Positions 1 to 5,465 of a DNA stretch of 6,068 nt are shown piece by piece. Every line of letters begins with the position of its first letter. The first letter of the stretch is position 1. Where the stretch lies: positions 1 to 6,068 of the forward strand of contig JAHFBR010000073.1 in assembly GCA_023249955.1 (NCBI GenBank). Direction: 5' to 3'. The notes beneath the pieces are model-generated. The model saw only the letters and a list, made by a program, of their open reading frames with translations. It searched no databases and was not told the origin of the DNA. The position numbers were made by a program, and so were the translations under genes. The stretch is from a bacterium (lineage in GTDB: Bacteria > Babelota > Babeliae > Babelales > RVW-14).

Positions 1-380
1 CTGCTTACACCAATAGCGGTATTGGACACGCCGCTTGTATTATTCAAAAGACTATTTAACCCAACAGCGGTATTATTGATGCCATTGGTATTGGCGTAAA
101 GACTACTTTGACCAACCGCCGTATTATTTGTTCCCGTTATATTAGATTGCATACTTTGGAATCCAAGAGCTGTATTGCTGTTACCGATAGTATTATTAAT
201 AAGGCTGCCTGCTCCTACTGCTGTATTTGAACTACCGTTCACATTCTTTTGAAGGCTAAAGGTACCAACAGCGACGTTATTTATACCATTAGTATTGAAT
301 TGCAGGCTATCCATGCCTACAGCAGTATTCTGTGTGCCGGTTATATTGACTTGCATACTTTGAAAACCAAGAGCCGTGTT
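1..380 (-). repeat. Higher-order 204-bp block duplication within the NTAVG array
   Basis: Units 13-16 (380-177) and units 17-20 (176-1) align as a four-unit block repeated once. Unit 13 NTALGFQSMQVNITGTQ matches unit 17 NTALGFQSMQSNITGTN at 15 of 17 residues, and units 14 and 18 share NTNGIN. At DNA level the string gcatacttt occurs at 149 and again at 353, exactly 204 bases apart. This points to array growth by a multi-unit duplication. The second block may continue past the edge. Confidence 0.8.
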
Positions 381-1037
381 ACTCTGTCCAATCGTATTGG
401 CAGCCAGACTACTGCCACCAACTGCAACATTACTAGCCCCAGTGGTATTGGCTTGTAGACTTCCCTGGCCAACTGCCGTATTAGAACTGCCGGAGGTATT
501 GTTAAACAAACTCTTTTGTCCAACCGCTGTATTATTTGATGCAGTATTTACAGACAATGCTCCCTGTCCAACCGCAGTATTTGATGACCCGGTTACATTG
601 CGTTCAAGCGCTAAGTGACCGAATGCTACGTTCTGCGCTCCCGTTGTATTAAGTCGTAAGCTCGAGTGCCCCACCGCAGTATTTTGTGATGCTGTATTAT
701 TTCGAAGACTGAGATAGCCACACGCCGTATTTTCACCACCTACCGTGTTAGCAGAAAGACTGGAGTGACCAATCGACGTATTCTGCCCACCTGTCGTGTT
801 AGCAAAAAGAGCCGATGCTCCAAGGGCGGTATTCAAACTACCTGTCGTATTACCGGCAAGACTATTCACGCCAAATGCAGAGTTCCCGCCACCAGTAGTA
901 TTGACAGCCATGCTTACGACGCCAACAGCAGTATTAGCCCCACCCGTGGTATTCGCATGCAGAGCAGTGGTGCCAACAGCAGTATTATTAGCACCTGACA
1001 TGGTCAAATTACCTGCATTTGCACCAGCAAATGTATC
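1..1037 (-). repeat. 51-bp tandem repeat array encoding 17-residue NTAVG units
   Basis: One degenerate leading unit (NDTFAGANAGNLTMSGA, 1037-987) is followed by 19 full units and a partial twentieth that is cut by the window edge. The consensus is N-T-A-V/L-G-x-x-S/A-L/M-x-x-N-T/I-T-G-x-x. Units start at 986, 935, 884, 833, 782, 731, 683, 632, 581, 533, 482, 431, 380, 329, 278, 227, 176, 125, 74 and 23. Units 6 and 9 are 16 residues (48 bp): each has NTA plus two residues where the others have NTxGxx. The reading frame is kept throughout, and the Asn, Gly and Leu positions are the most constant, as expected for a repetitive beta-roll. Confidence 0.95.
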
Positions 1038-1874
1038 ATTGGTACCAAAATTATGAAGGAATGGTATGCCATTAATTTGTAGTGAGCCGTTATTTGCTGT
1101 CGTTGGAGATGGCAACGAGATACTACCACTGTAGGTAACGGTCGTTGTTGGGCTGCGTGGATCTACTTTGCTGACCCAGAGTGTGGAGCCTTGTATAACA
1201 AAAACATCACTGGTAAATGTATAATTGGAGTTACCAACACCAATGTTGCCGGTTGTAGGGTCGATATAGACCAGTGAGCCAGTGACTGATTTTTGTGCTG
1301 TACCGGGAAGCGTAACCAACCCCAGCAAAGTCGTTGTGCCAGTCATACGCATATCAACATTGCCATCAGCATTCACCTTGATGGATGAGTTGTTAAAGCT
1401 TCTCAGCCCGACGTCAAAAAAAGCGGCGATGTGGTTGTCAGCATCAAAAGACTGATCTGGACCATTGAAGGTAAACGTAAAGCCGGCATAGCTTGCAGAT
1501 GGGGCTATGCGCACATCATCGCACTGGTACAAATTGCACGTTGTTGACCGTCCCATCTGATCATGCGTAATCGTCACCGAGGTTGGAATAATTTTTTGCT
1601 TCAGTACGTAAGCGTAATCCTCAACTGCGGCCTTCAAGGCCGGCAGGGTAACAACGGCAGAGCCATCCTTTCTCGTGCTCTCTGGACCAAGATAGATCAA
1701 TGGTTCGCTCGAGGTAAGAATGGTGTGAAGATCTTGATCAGTTAAGGCATTATAAGGCGCATGCGCAAAAAGATACGAACACGGAACAGCAAAGATATCT
1801 AATATCAAAAGAAAGAGAAGAAGCTTGGCACGCAACATTCTCCAAGATGATACCGCTCCATATTGTTTTTTCAT
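1..1874 (-). CDS. Secreted NTAVG-repeat surface protein, 3' end beyond window (partial)
   Basis: This is a long open minus-strand frame with no stop before the window edge, so 624 codons are visible and the C-terminus is missing. The codon phase is the same at the start, at 992 and at 20, so there is no net frameshift. Residues 1-39 look like a signal peptide: basic MKKQ and WRMLRAK, a hydrophobic run at about 18-36, then AHA. Residues 40-279 are a non-repetitive, beta-rich region with a DPTTGNIGVG stretch. From about residue 280 (NDTFAGANAG) the protein is tandem 17-residue units of the form NTAVGxxSLxxNTTGxx. Such repeats are known in bacterial surface and phage-fibre-like proteins and resemble the YadA-head beta-roll. 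A role as a surface fibre or adhesin is inferred. A trimerising or S74-type C-terminus may lie outside the window. ATG 1874 was chosen because GGGAG lies 10 bases upstream; GTG 1877 (7 bases) and ATG 1883 (1 base) are alternatives. It lies 30 bases after the preceding gene, probably in the same operon. Confidence 0.9.
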   Translation of the reverse strand, partial: MKKQYGAVSSWRMLRAKLLLFLLILDIFAVPCSYLFAHAPYNALTDQDLHTILTSSEPLIYLGPESTRKDGSAVVTLPALKAAVEDYAYVLKQKIIPTSVTITHDQMGRSTTCNLYQCDDVRIAPSASYAGFTFTFNGPDQSFDADNHIAAFFDVGLRSFNNSSIKVNADGNVDMRMTGTTTLLGLVTLPGTAQKSVTGSLVYIDPTTGNIGVGNSNYTFTSDVFVIQGSTLWVSKVDPRSPTTTVTYSGSISLPSPTTANNGSLQINGIPFLHNFGTNDTFAGANAGNLTMSGANNTAVGTTALHANTTGGANTAVGVVSMAVNTTGGGNSAFGVNSLAGNTTGSLNTALGASALFANTTGGQNTSIGHSSLSANTVGGENTACGYLSLRNNTASQNTAVGHSSLRLNTTGAQNVAFGHLALERNVTGSSNTAVGQGALSVNTASNNTAVGQKSLFNNTSGSSNTAVGQGSLQANTTGASNVAVGGSSLAANTIGQSNTALGFQSMQVNITGTQNTAVGMDSLQFNTNGINNVAVGTFSLQKNVNGSSNTAVGAGSLINNTIGNSNTALGFQSMQSNITGTNNTAVGQSSLYANTNGINNTAVGLNSLLNNTSGVSNTAIGVS

Positions 1875-1884
1875 CACATCCATA

Positions 1885-1889
1885 CTCCC
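1885..1889 (-). promoter_or_regulatory. Ribosome binding site GGGAG for the NTAVG-repeat gene
   Basis: GGGAG on the minus strand lies 10 bases before ATG 1874, 7 before GTG 1877 and only 1 before ATG 1883. The spacing argues against the longest start. It sits inside the 30-base gap after the upstream stop codon at 1905, so there is no room for a separate promoter and translation probably follows from a shared transcript. Confidence 0.55.
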
Positions 1890-1904
1890 GCAGTATCAAT
1901 GTTC

Positions 1905-2945
1905 TTAGTTAAATATAATATTTCCAAATAAATTCAACGCCCCGCCACCACAAATAATAGTATTGAGCGTATCCTTCAATCTTATTCCTTCTATTGAAAA
2001 GTGTGCTTGGCTGCTAAAGGTCACAGCATTATCAATAATCAAGCTACCCTGAACTAAATCCAACCCAGTACGTGTTGCAACCAGCGAACAACCATTTAAA
2101 TATAAACGTGATGTTGAGTCATTCATAAAAAGCAGCGTTCTTTTAGGAACGGCTGGACTGTAACAAAACTTTGTTCCCATATCAAAGTAGAGCATTGAAT
2201 CGGTACCTATGGTACTCGTCAGCGTAGGCGAAAAGTTAAAGACATATTGACCAGAAACATAAACTTCATCAAGAAACAAAATAGATCCTCTGGTAAATGT
2301 ATAGTCACCAGACTGAGCCCATCGGACATTATCCAGAACAAGGCTGGCACTATCATCAAGACATTTAATTTTATATCCCAACAAGTAATTGAGCTCCATA
2401 TTACGTAACGTTAATTTTGCATTATGACCAATAATCAGGTTGGCACCTTGACCAAGTGCTACATTGTTCCATCGGCCATCTAATAAGCATGTCCCCAAAA
2501 ACTTTACCGTTCCTGCAATCGTAAAATCATTATTCAAAAAAATGGACGTGTCACGAAATGCAGATTGAAATGTGGCCGGAAGCCACGTAATACTTTGTGA
2601 TAGGTCAACTTGATGATTATTGCCCCAAACATACCCTGTTGAAAGCAAGTTTGCCGGATTTTGAAAAAGAAGATCTGTATTGAGATACAATGTGCCGCCA
2701 CGCAAACTGATAGTGCCAGCTACAGGAAAAGCCGCACCAAAGGTACACGATATAGTCGCATCTGCAAACGAAAAACCATTTTGCATAAAGGCAAACTGTA
2801 AAATTTGGTTGCTTGTACTGGCTGCAGGAAAAGTTGTCGCTGGTTCGACCGACACAAGCGAATCAGCCCCCACAGTAACTGGGTAAGCACGGAAACAATA
2901 AAGCATCAAAAAACCAAATACCAAAATTTTTGCTTCTAGTCCCAC
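1905..2945 (-). CDS. Secreted beta-rich (beta-solenoid-like) protein of unknown function
   Basis: The 346-residue protein reads from GTG 2945 to TAA 1905. Residues 6-20 are hydrophobic, and a signal peptidase site is plausible after A20 or near VGA at 25-27. The mature part has repeated short strand-turn patterns rich in Asn, Asp, Gly, Thr and Leu, such as GTISLRGGTLYLNTDL (77-92), GANLIIGHNAKLTLRNMEL (167-185), DSASLVLDNVRW (198-209), STSRLYLNGCSL (277-288) and LDLVQGSLIIDNAV (295-308), as in beta-solenoid surface proteins. There are six cysteines (67, 153, 195, 261, 286, 332) in the mature region. I recognise no catalytic motif. I recall similar proteins in Dependentiae genomes but cannot verify it. 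The start is uncertain: AAAGGA lies 9 bases before GTG 2945, but an ATG at 2988 one base out of frame would give a far more basic N-terminus (see the A8 tract). It probably shares an operon with the NTAVG-repeat gene. Confidence 0.85.
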   Translation of the reverse strand: MGLEAKILVFGFLMLYCFRAYPVTVGADSLVSVEPATTFPAASTSNQILQFAFMQNGFSFADATISCTFGAAFPVAGTISLRGGTLYLNTDLLFQNPANLLSTGYVWGNNHQVDLSQSITWLPATFQSAFRDTSIFLNNDFTIAGTVKFLGTCLLDGRWNNVALGQGANLIIGHNAKLTLRNMELNYLLGYKIKCLDDSASLVLDNVRWAQSGDYTFTRGSILFLDEVYVSGQYVFNFSPTLTSTIGTDSMLYFDMGTKFCYSPAVPKRTLLFMNDSTSRLYLNGCSLVATRTGLDLVQGSLIIDNAVTFSSQAHFSIEGIRLKDTLNTIICGGGALNLFGNIIFN

Positions 2946-2954
2946 GGCCTTGTA

Positions 2955-2960
2955 TCCTTT
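2955..2960 (-). promoter_or_regulatory. Ribosome binding site AAAGGA supporting the GTG start at 2945
   Basis: Minus-strand AAAGGA lies 9 bases before GTG 2945. It overlaps the end of the A8 homopolymer, so a length change in the tract would alter both the upstream frame and the context of this site. No comparable site precedes the alternative ATG at 2988. Confidence 0.45.
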
Positions 2961-2965
2961 TTTTT
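2958..2965 (-). repeat. A8 homopolymer between a possible upstream ATG and the beta-rich gene
   Basis: Eight consecutive A residues on the minus strand lie between ATG 2988 and GTG 2945. With eight A the ATG 2988 frame gives a 41-codon ORF ending at a TGA at 2863-2865. With seven A it would read MKVWRRQAKKGYKAV straight into the GLEAKILVF of the downstream protein, giving a typical long basic signal-peptide n-region and a protein of 360 residues. Slippage, phase variation or a sequencing error are all possible. Confidence 0.5.
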
Positions 2966-2996
2966 GCTTGCCGCCTCCACACTTTCATCGTCAAGG

Positions 2997-3024
2997 TTTG
3001 TTTAGTGTCAATAACGCAAACAAA
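2997..3024. repeat. Inverted repeat TTTGTTT / AAACAAA upstream of the beta-rich gene
   Basis: Seven-base arms at 2997-3003 and 3018-3024 flank 14 bases. On the minus strand the interval contains TTGACA (3011-3006), a perfect match to a sigma70 -35 box. However, the hexamer 16-18 bases downstream (near 2989-2983) is a poor -10, so no promoter is called. The arms could be an operator, but the sequence is AT-rich and this may be chance. Confidence 0.25.
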
Positions 3025-3084
3025 AGACACAAGATTTTTGTAATTATTAAAAATTTATGTGACATTCGCAGCGGCGCTTTGTTT

Positions 3085-3140
3085 ATAAAAAATAAAGGGC
3101 TCCAAAAACCGACTTACAACCAGTCCTTGGAGCCCTTTAT
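3085..3140 (-). terminator. Intrinsic terminator of the collagen-like gene
   Basis: A perfect 14-bp inverted repeat pairs ATAAAGGGCTCCAA (3092-3105) with TTGGAGCCCTTTAT (3127-3140) around a 21-base loop that can itself pair GACT with AGTC. On the minus strand the stem is followed by a T-rich run (TTTTTATAAA). It begins 20 bases after the TAA stop at 3160. On the plus strand no T-run follows, so it is directional. It separates the collagen-like transcript from the downstream two-gene operon. Confidence 0.9.
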
Positions 3141-3159
3141 GGTTATCTTTGCAGCACTA

Positions 3160-3843
3160 TTACGCTATTTGGAAAATAATCAAAGAGATACAAGTCCCAT
3201 CAGGATTGGTTAAATTATCACTTCCATGGTTGAGCAACTTAAGCGTTTCACCTTCCATTGCAGAAAACAGCACGTGCCCTTCCAAAACGTTGCTATCGGT
3301 GATGGTATTTGAACCAGCAATGGGTGAACCATCCAAATGCAAAATAAGGTTTGATCCGCTATTCACCGTATTCCACCTAAAGATTGCGTAGTAAACACCG
3401 GTATTGCTAAGCGTAATGGTATCAGGATAGTCCGAGATAGTCATGCCATGCATGATAGGATTATAGCCAAAGGCCAATGCGGTATCTCCTCCGCTCCAAT
3501 AGTTTCCACCCATACGGTAAAAAAATCCATAAGCTCCAGCAGAAATTCCAGTTGCCCCATCAGCTCCACAAGGCCCAATAGCCCCACGTGGCCCCACTGA
3601 TCCACATGGACCCGCTGGGCCTTGTGGGCCCATAGGACCCTGAAGACCACGCGGTCCCTGTGGGCCACGCGGTCCCTGTGGGCCTTGCAATACATATTTT
3701 GATGGGGCAGAAGCAGCATCTGTATTGTGCTTCTCCTGCGCTGATTCACCAATTGATACTTTCGGCGCTGCATCAAGCACCGTACTTAATGACAGTTGCA
3801 GCATGAGTACAGCAAGGATGCTCACAGCAGAAGGGATTTTCAT
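3160..3843 (-). CDS. Secreted collagen-like protein with C1q/BclA-C-like C-terminal domain
   Basis: The protein has 227 residues. Residues 1-26 are a signal peptide (basic MK, hydrophobic 5-23, cleavage near DAA). A polar linker (27-53) is followed by 16 uninterrupted Gly-X-Y triplets (54-101), at first GPQ/GPR and then more varied, including two GPC triplets (C80, C92). Residues 102-227 form a beta-sandwich-like tail with [14 protein letters not shown] (144-157), [11 protein letters not shown] (167-177), ALF/LF-type strands near 191-204 and a final hydrophobic strand SLIIFQIA, the order seen in BclA C-terminal and C1q/TNF-like trimerisation domains. A trimeric surface filament is inferred. 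Start ATG 3843 has AGGAG 5 bases upstream. The gene is monocistronic: its own terminator lies just downstream and it diverges from the glycosyltransferase. There is no Lys in the triplets, and only one Thr and one Ser as possible O-glycan acceptors. Confidence 0.93.
   Translation of the reverse strand: MKIPSAVSILAVLMLQLSLSTVLDAAPKVSIGESAQEKHNTDAASAPSKYVLQGPQGPRGPQGPRGLQGPMGPQGPAGPCGSVGPRGAIGPCGADGATGISAGAYGFFYRMGGNYWSGGDTALAFGYNPIMHGMTISDYPDTITLSNTGVYYAIFRWNTVNSGSNLILHLDGSPIAGSNTITDSNVLEGHVLFSAMEGETLKLLNHGSDNLTNPDGTCISLIIFQIA
3541..3684 (-). repeat. Collagen Gly-X-Y repeat DNA (16 triplets)
   Basis: Nine-base periodic sequence encodes residues 54-101 and is visibly more GC-rich than its flanks. 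The best-conserved copy is an 18-bp unit encoding GPQGPR: the plus-strand string ccacgcggtccctgtgggcc begins at 3647 and again at 3665. Such direct repeats commonly expand or contract. Confidence 0.9.
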
Positions 3844-3848
3844 AACAA

Positions 3849-3853
3849 CTCCT
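3849..3853 (-). promoter_or_regulatory. Ribosome binding site AGGAG of the collagen-like gene
   Basis: AGAGGAG precedes ATG 3843 by 5 bases on the minus strand. It is among the strongest sites in the window and fixes the start with high confidence. Confidence 0.8.
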
Positions 3854-3968
3854 CTTAAAAATAAAAAACATATCCATTAAGACTAGACATGTTGCTTTTA
3901 CAAAAAAAAGAGTTTTTGAATTTCTTAAGAATGGTGCGTAAACAACAACCTTCCCTTGTGACAATAAA

Positions 3969-3996
3969 TTTTCAAAAATTTTGCTTCTGATACAAT
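3969..3996 (+). promoter_or_regulatory. Candidate sigma70-type promoter of the glycosyltransferase gene
   Basis: TTTTCA (3969-3974), a 16-base spacer and TACAAT (3991-3996) preceded by TG at position -2 (extended -10, TGATACAAT). Transcription would start near 4003, giving a leader of about 28 bases before ATG 4031. The -35 match is only 4 of 6. The rest of the 187-base divergent intergenic region is AT-rich; it holds a 10-bp palindrome TTCTTAAGAA at 3922-3931 and no convincing minus-strand promoter for the collagen-like gene. Confidence 0.5.
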
Positions 3997-4020
3997 AACC
4001 CCAGTCACACGTAAAGAAAT

Positions 4021-4024
4021 GAGG
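4021..4024 (+). promoter_or_regulatory. Ribosome binding site GAGG that decides the glycosyltransferase start
   Basis: GAGG lies 6 bases before ATG 4031. The in-frame ATG at 4019 overlaps this site and has no good site of its own, so 4031 is preferred. GAGG is part of an 8-bp palindrome GAGGCCTC (4021-4028). Confidence 0.65.
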
Positions 4025-4030
4025 CCTCCC

Positions 4031-5293
4031 ATGTTAAAAAAAATTCTTGCCACCCTGATTTTTATAGCAGCAGCGGCAGCAAGCGGCTACGCCATCTTGC
4101 TCAAACGTTCGCACCCAATTTTTTACAAAGGCGCAAGCGTGCCTACCACTGATCCAACAAAGCCAAAAATCCTGCTGGTCTGCCTAAGCATCGGCATGGG
4201 CGGAGGGGAAAATCATATTCTCGCACTGTATAAAAAATTGTATGCCAATGGCTATGATGCATCTCTTTTAATTAATGAAAACTCAGCACTGGAAGCACAA
4301 CTCAAGGATCTTGGGTTGCCTTTTTATACCACTTGCGCCAATCATTTTAGCGGCATCGCTCGACCGTTGTATCATCTTGCGTTACAAGCAACGCTGAGTG
4401 CCTTGTGCAAAACTAAGCAGTTCGATATTATTCACACCAACAACAGACCAGAAACACCGGATGCTCTTAGTTTAAAAAAATCGCATCCTGTTCGCGTGGT
4501 TTTAACGCAGCACGTGCCAACATTCAAACACTTTTCCGATCTTCGTGGGCTTGATGAGCTCGTCGTCGTTGGGCCACGCATGGTTGAAATGGCGCAAAAC
4601 GCAAACATTCAGAATCATTTCTCAATCCCCATGATCTCCTGGATTCCACCGCTGCTGAGCATAGAAAAATTTTTAACATTCACACCACAAGAATCACGTG
4701 AAGCGTTTTTTCACGAGATCATTAAGCAAGATCTCAAGCCGTATCCCGTCATTTGCATGATTGCCAATTTTTATGGAGATCTTGACCATAAAAACCACGT
4801 ACTTATGATTCGGGCAGTTAAACAACTTGTGGATAAACAAAAACCAGTTTATGTCGTGTTTGCTGGCGATGGGAGTTCTAGACCGGCAATGGAAAAGATG
4901 GCAACCGAGCTAGGGCTTGAAGAGTACATCCACTTCTTGGGTTTCTATAAAAACACCCCGGCTCTTTTACATCATTCAGACATGATGGTTCTGACGAGTA
5001 AAAATGAAGCACTTGGCATCGTCTATTTGGAAGCAGGCCTCATGAAAAAATCTGCCATTGGCGCTTCTGGAACTGGTGCAGAAGCTGTTTTGATTAACGA
5101 AAAAACGGGTCTGCTCTTTAAAAATAACGATCTTGATGACTTGGTCGCCCAGATCGAACGATTGATTGATAGTCCAGATTTTGCTCGGCGGCTAGGCCAA
5201 AACGCCTACCAGCACGTCATGCAAAACTTTAGCCCCGATGTTGTTTTTAAGCAGTATCAGAAGCTGTACGAACGGCTTGGCTCAATCAACTGA
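4031..5293 (+). CDS. Membrane-anchored GT4-family (GT-B fold) glycosyltransferase
   Basis: The protein has 420 residues. Residues 5-24 form a hydrophobic segment (LATLIFIAAAAASGYAILL, flanked by KK and KR), a membrane anchor or uncleaved signal. The N-terminal Rossmann half begins with KILLVCLSIGMGGGE (46-60; the glycine loop of GT4 enzymes), and FDIIHTNN (131-138) is a typical inner strand. The C-terminal donor-binding half runs from PVICMIANFYG (239-249), through VYVVFAGDGSSRP (273-285) and IHFLGFYKNTPALLHHSDMM (300-319), to the E-x7-E motif E326-ALGIVYL-E334 and TGAEAVLINEKTGLLF (348-363). These are retaining glycosyltransferase features; donor and acceptor cannot be read from sequence. 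The basic pocket usually seen as R...K is here ANFYGDLDHKN, with K254 but no Arg. A role in envelope glycan or glycoprotein synthesis is inferred. A start at ATG 4019 would add four residues. Confidence 0.94.
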   Translation: MLKKILATLIFIAAAAASGYAILLKRSHPIFYKGASVPTTDPTKPKILLVCLSIGMGGGENHILALYKKLYANGYDASLLINENSALEAQLKDLGLPFYTTCANHFSGIARPLYHLALQATLSALCKTKQFDIIHTNNRPETPDALSLKKSHPVRVVLTQHVPTFKHFSDLRGLDELVVVGPRMVEMAQNANIQNHFSIPMISWIPPLLSIEKFLTFTPQESREAFFHEIIKQDLKPYPVICMIANFYGDLDHKNHVLMIRAVKQLVDKQKPVYVVFAGDGSSRPAMEKMATELGLEEYIHFLGFYKNTPALLHHSDMMVLTSKNEALGIVYLEAGLMKKSAIGASGTGAEAVLINEKTGLLFKNNDLDDLVAQIERLIDSPDFARRLGQNAYQHVMQNFSPDVVFKQYQKLYERLGSIN

Positions 5294-5304
5294 TTTTTCC
5301 TACA

Positions 5305-5363
5305 TTTTGGTTAAAATCACTACATATCACAGCCAACTTTTGGTCAAAAATGCAACATATGCA
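5305..5363. repeat. Imperfect 33-base direct repeat between glycosyltransferase and barrel gene
   Basis: TTTTGGT plus AAAA plus CATAT occurs twice, with TTTTGG at 5305 and 5338 and ACATAT at 5322 and 5355, each pair 33 bases apart. It lies just upstream of the candidate promoter of the barrel gene, where a regulator could bind twice (three helical turns apart). It could also be a decayed duplication. Confidence 0.4.
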
Positions 5364-5374
5364 ACGAATTATGC

Positions 5375-5403
5375 TTTACATCGGTAAAAGTCGTTAATTT
5401 AAA
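5375..5403 (+). promoter_or_regulatory. Candidate promoter of the beta-barrel gene
   Basis: TTTACA (5375-5380; 5 of 6 to the -35 consensus), a 17-base spacer and TTTAAA (5398-5403; 4 of 6 to the -10 consensus). This would give a leader of roughly 55 bases. No strong terminator closes the preceding glycosyltransferase gene, so read-through is also possible. Confidence 0.4.
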
Positions 5404-5454
5404 GCGCCTCTTGCTTTATTACGTGCTCCATCGATATTGTCAGCAGTGAAAATA

Positions 5455-5460
5455 GAGGAG
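5455..5460 (+). promoter_or_regulatory. Ribosome binding site GAGGAG that supports the GTG start at 5466
   Basis: GAGGAG lies 5 bases before GTG 5466. The strength and spacing of this site, together with the KK-plus-hydrophobic N-terminus it opens, decide for the non-ATG start. Confidence 0.8.
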
Positions 5461-5465
5461 ACACC

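Noticed and set aside
1..1037. CRISPR array or intergenic satellite repeat
   Set aside because: The 51-bp units are contiguous without spacers, stay in frame and encode a conserved 17-residue pattern, so this is coding repeat DNA.
249..1056. Several short plus-strand open frames across the NTAVG repeat array
   Set aside because: They are antisense shadows of the repeat: their translations repeat PTAVL/PVVL-like strings because of the 51-bp periodicity, they lack ribosome sites, and the minus frame is continuous.
2983..3011. Promoter with perfect TTGACA for the beta-rich gene
   Set aside because: The -35 hexamer is perfect, but no acceptable -10 hexamer lies 16-18 bases downstream, so it is mentioned only in the inverted-repeat entry.
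2950..3213. 87-codon plus-strand frame across the intergenic region
   Set aside because: It runs through the intrinsic terminator and into the end of the collagen-like gene, with no ribosome site or recognisable protein character.
3441..3776. 111-codon minus-strand frame inside the collagen-like gene
   Set aside because: It is a frame-shifted reading of the Gly-X-Y repeat DNA, fully nested in a gene with a strong start, signal peptide and terminator.
3773..3964. 63-codon minus-strand frame upstream of the collagen-like start
   Set aside because: It overlaps the signal-peptide region of the collagen-like gene in another frame, spans the AT-rich promoter region and has no ribosome site.
5400..5418. 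TAAAGC / GCTTTA hairpin as a terminator for the glycosyltransferase gene
   Set aside because: The stem is only six base pairs with a 7-base loop, no T-run follows it, and it overlaps the likely leader of the next gene.
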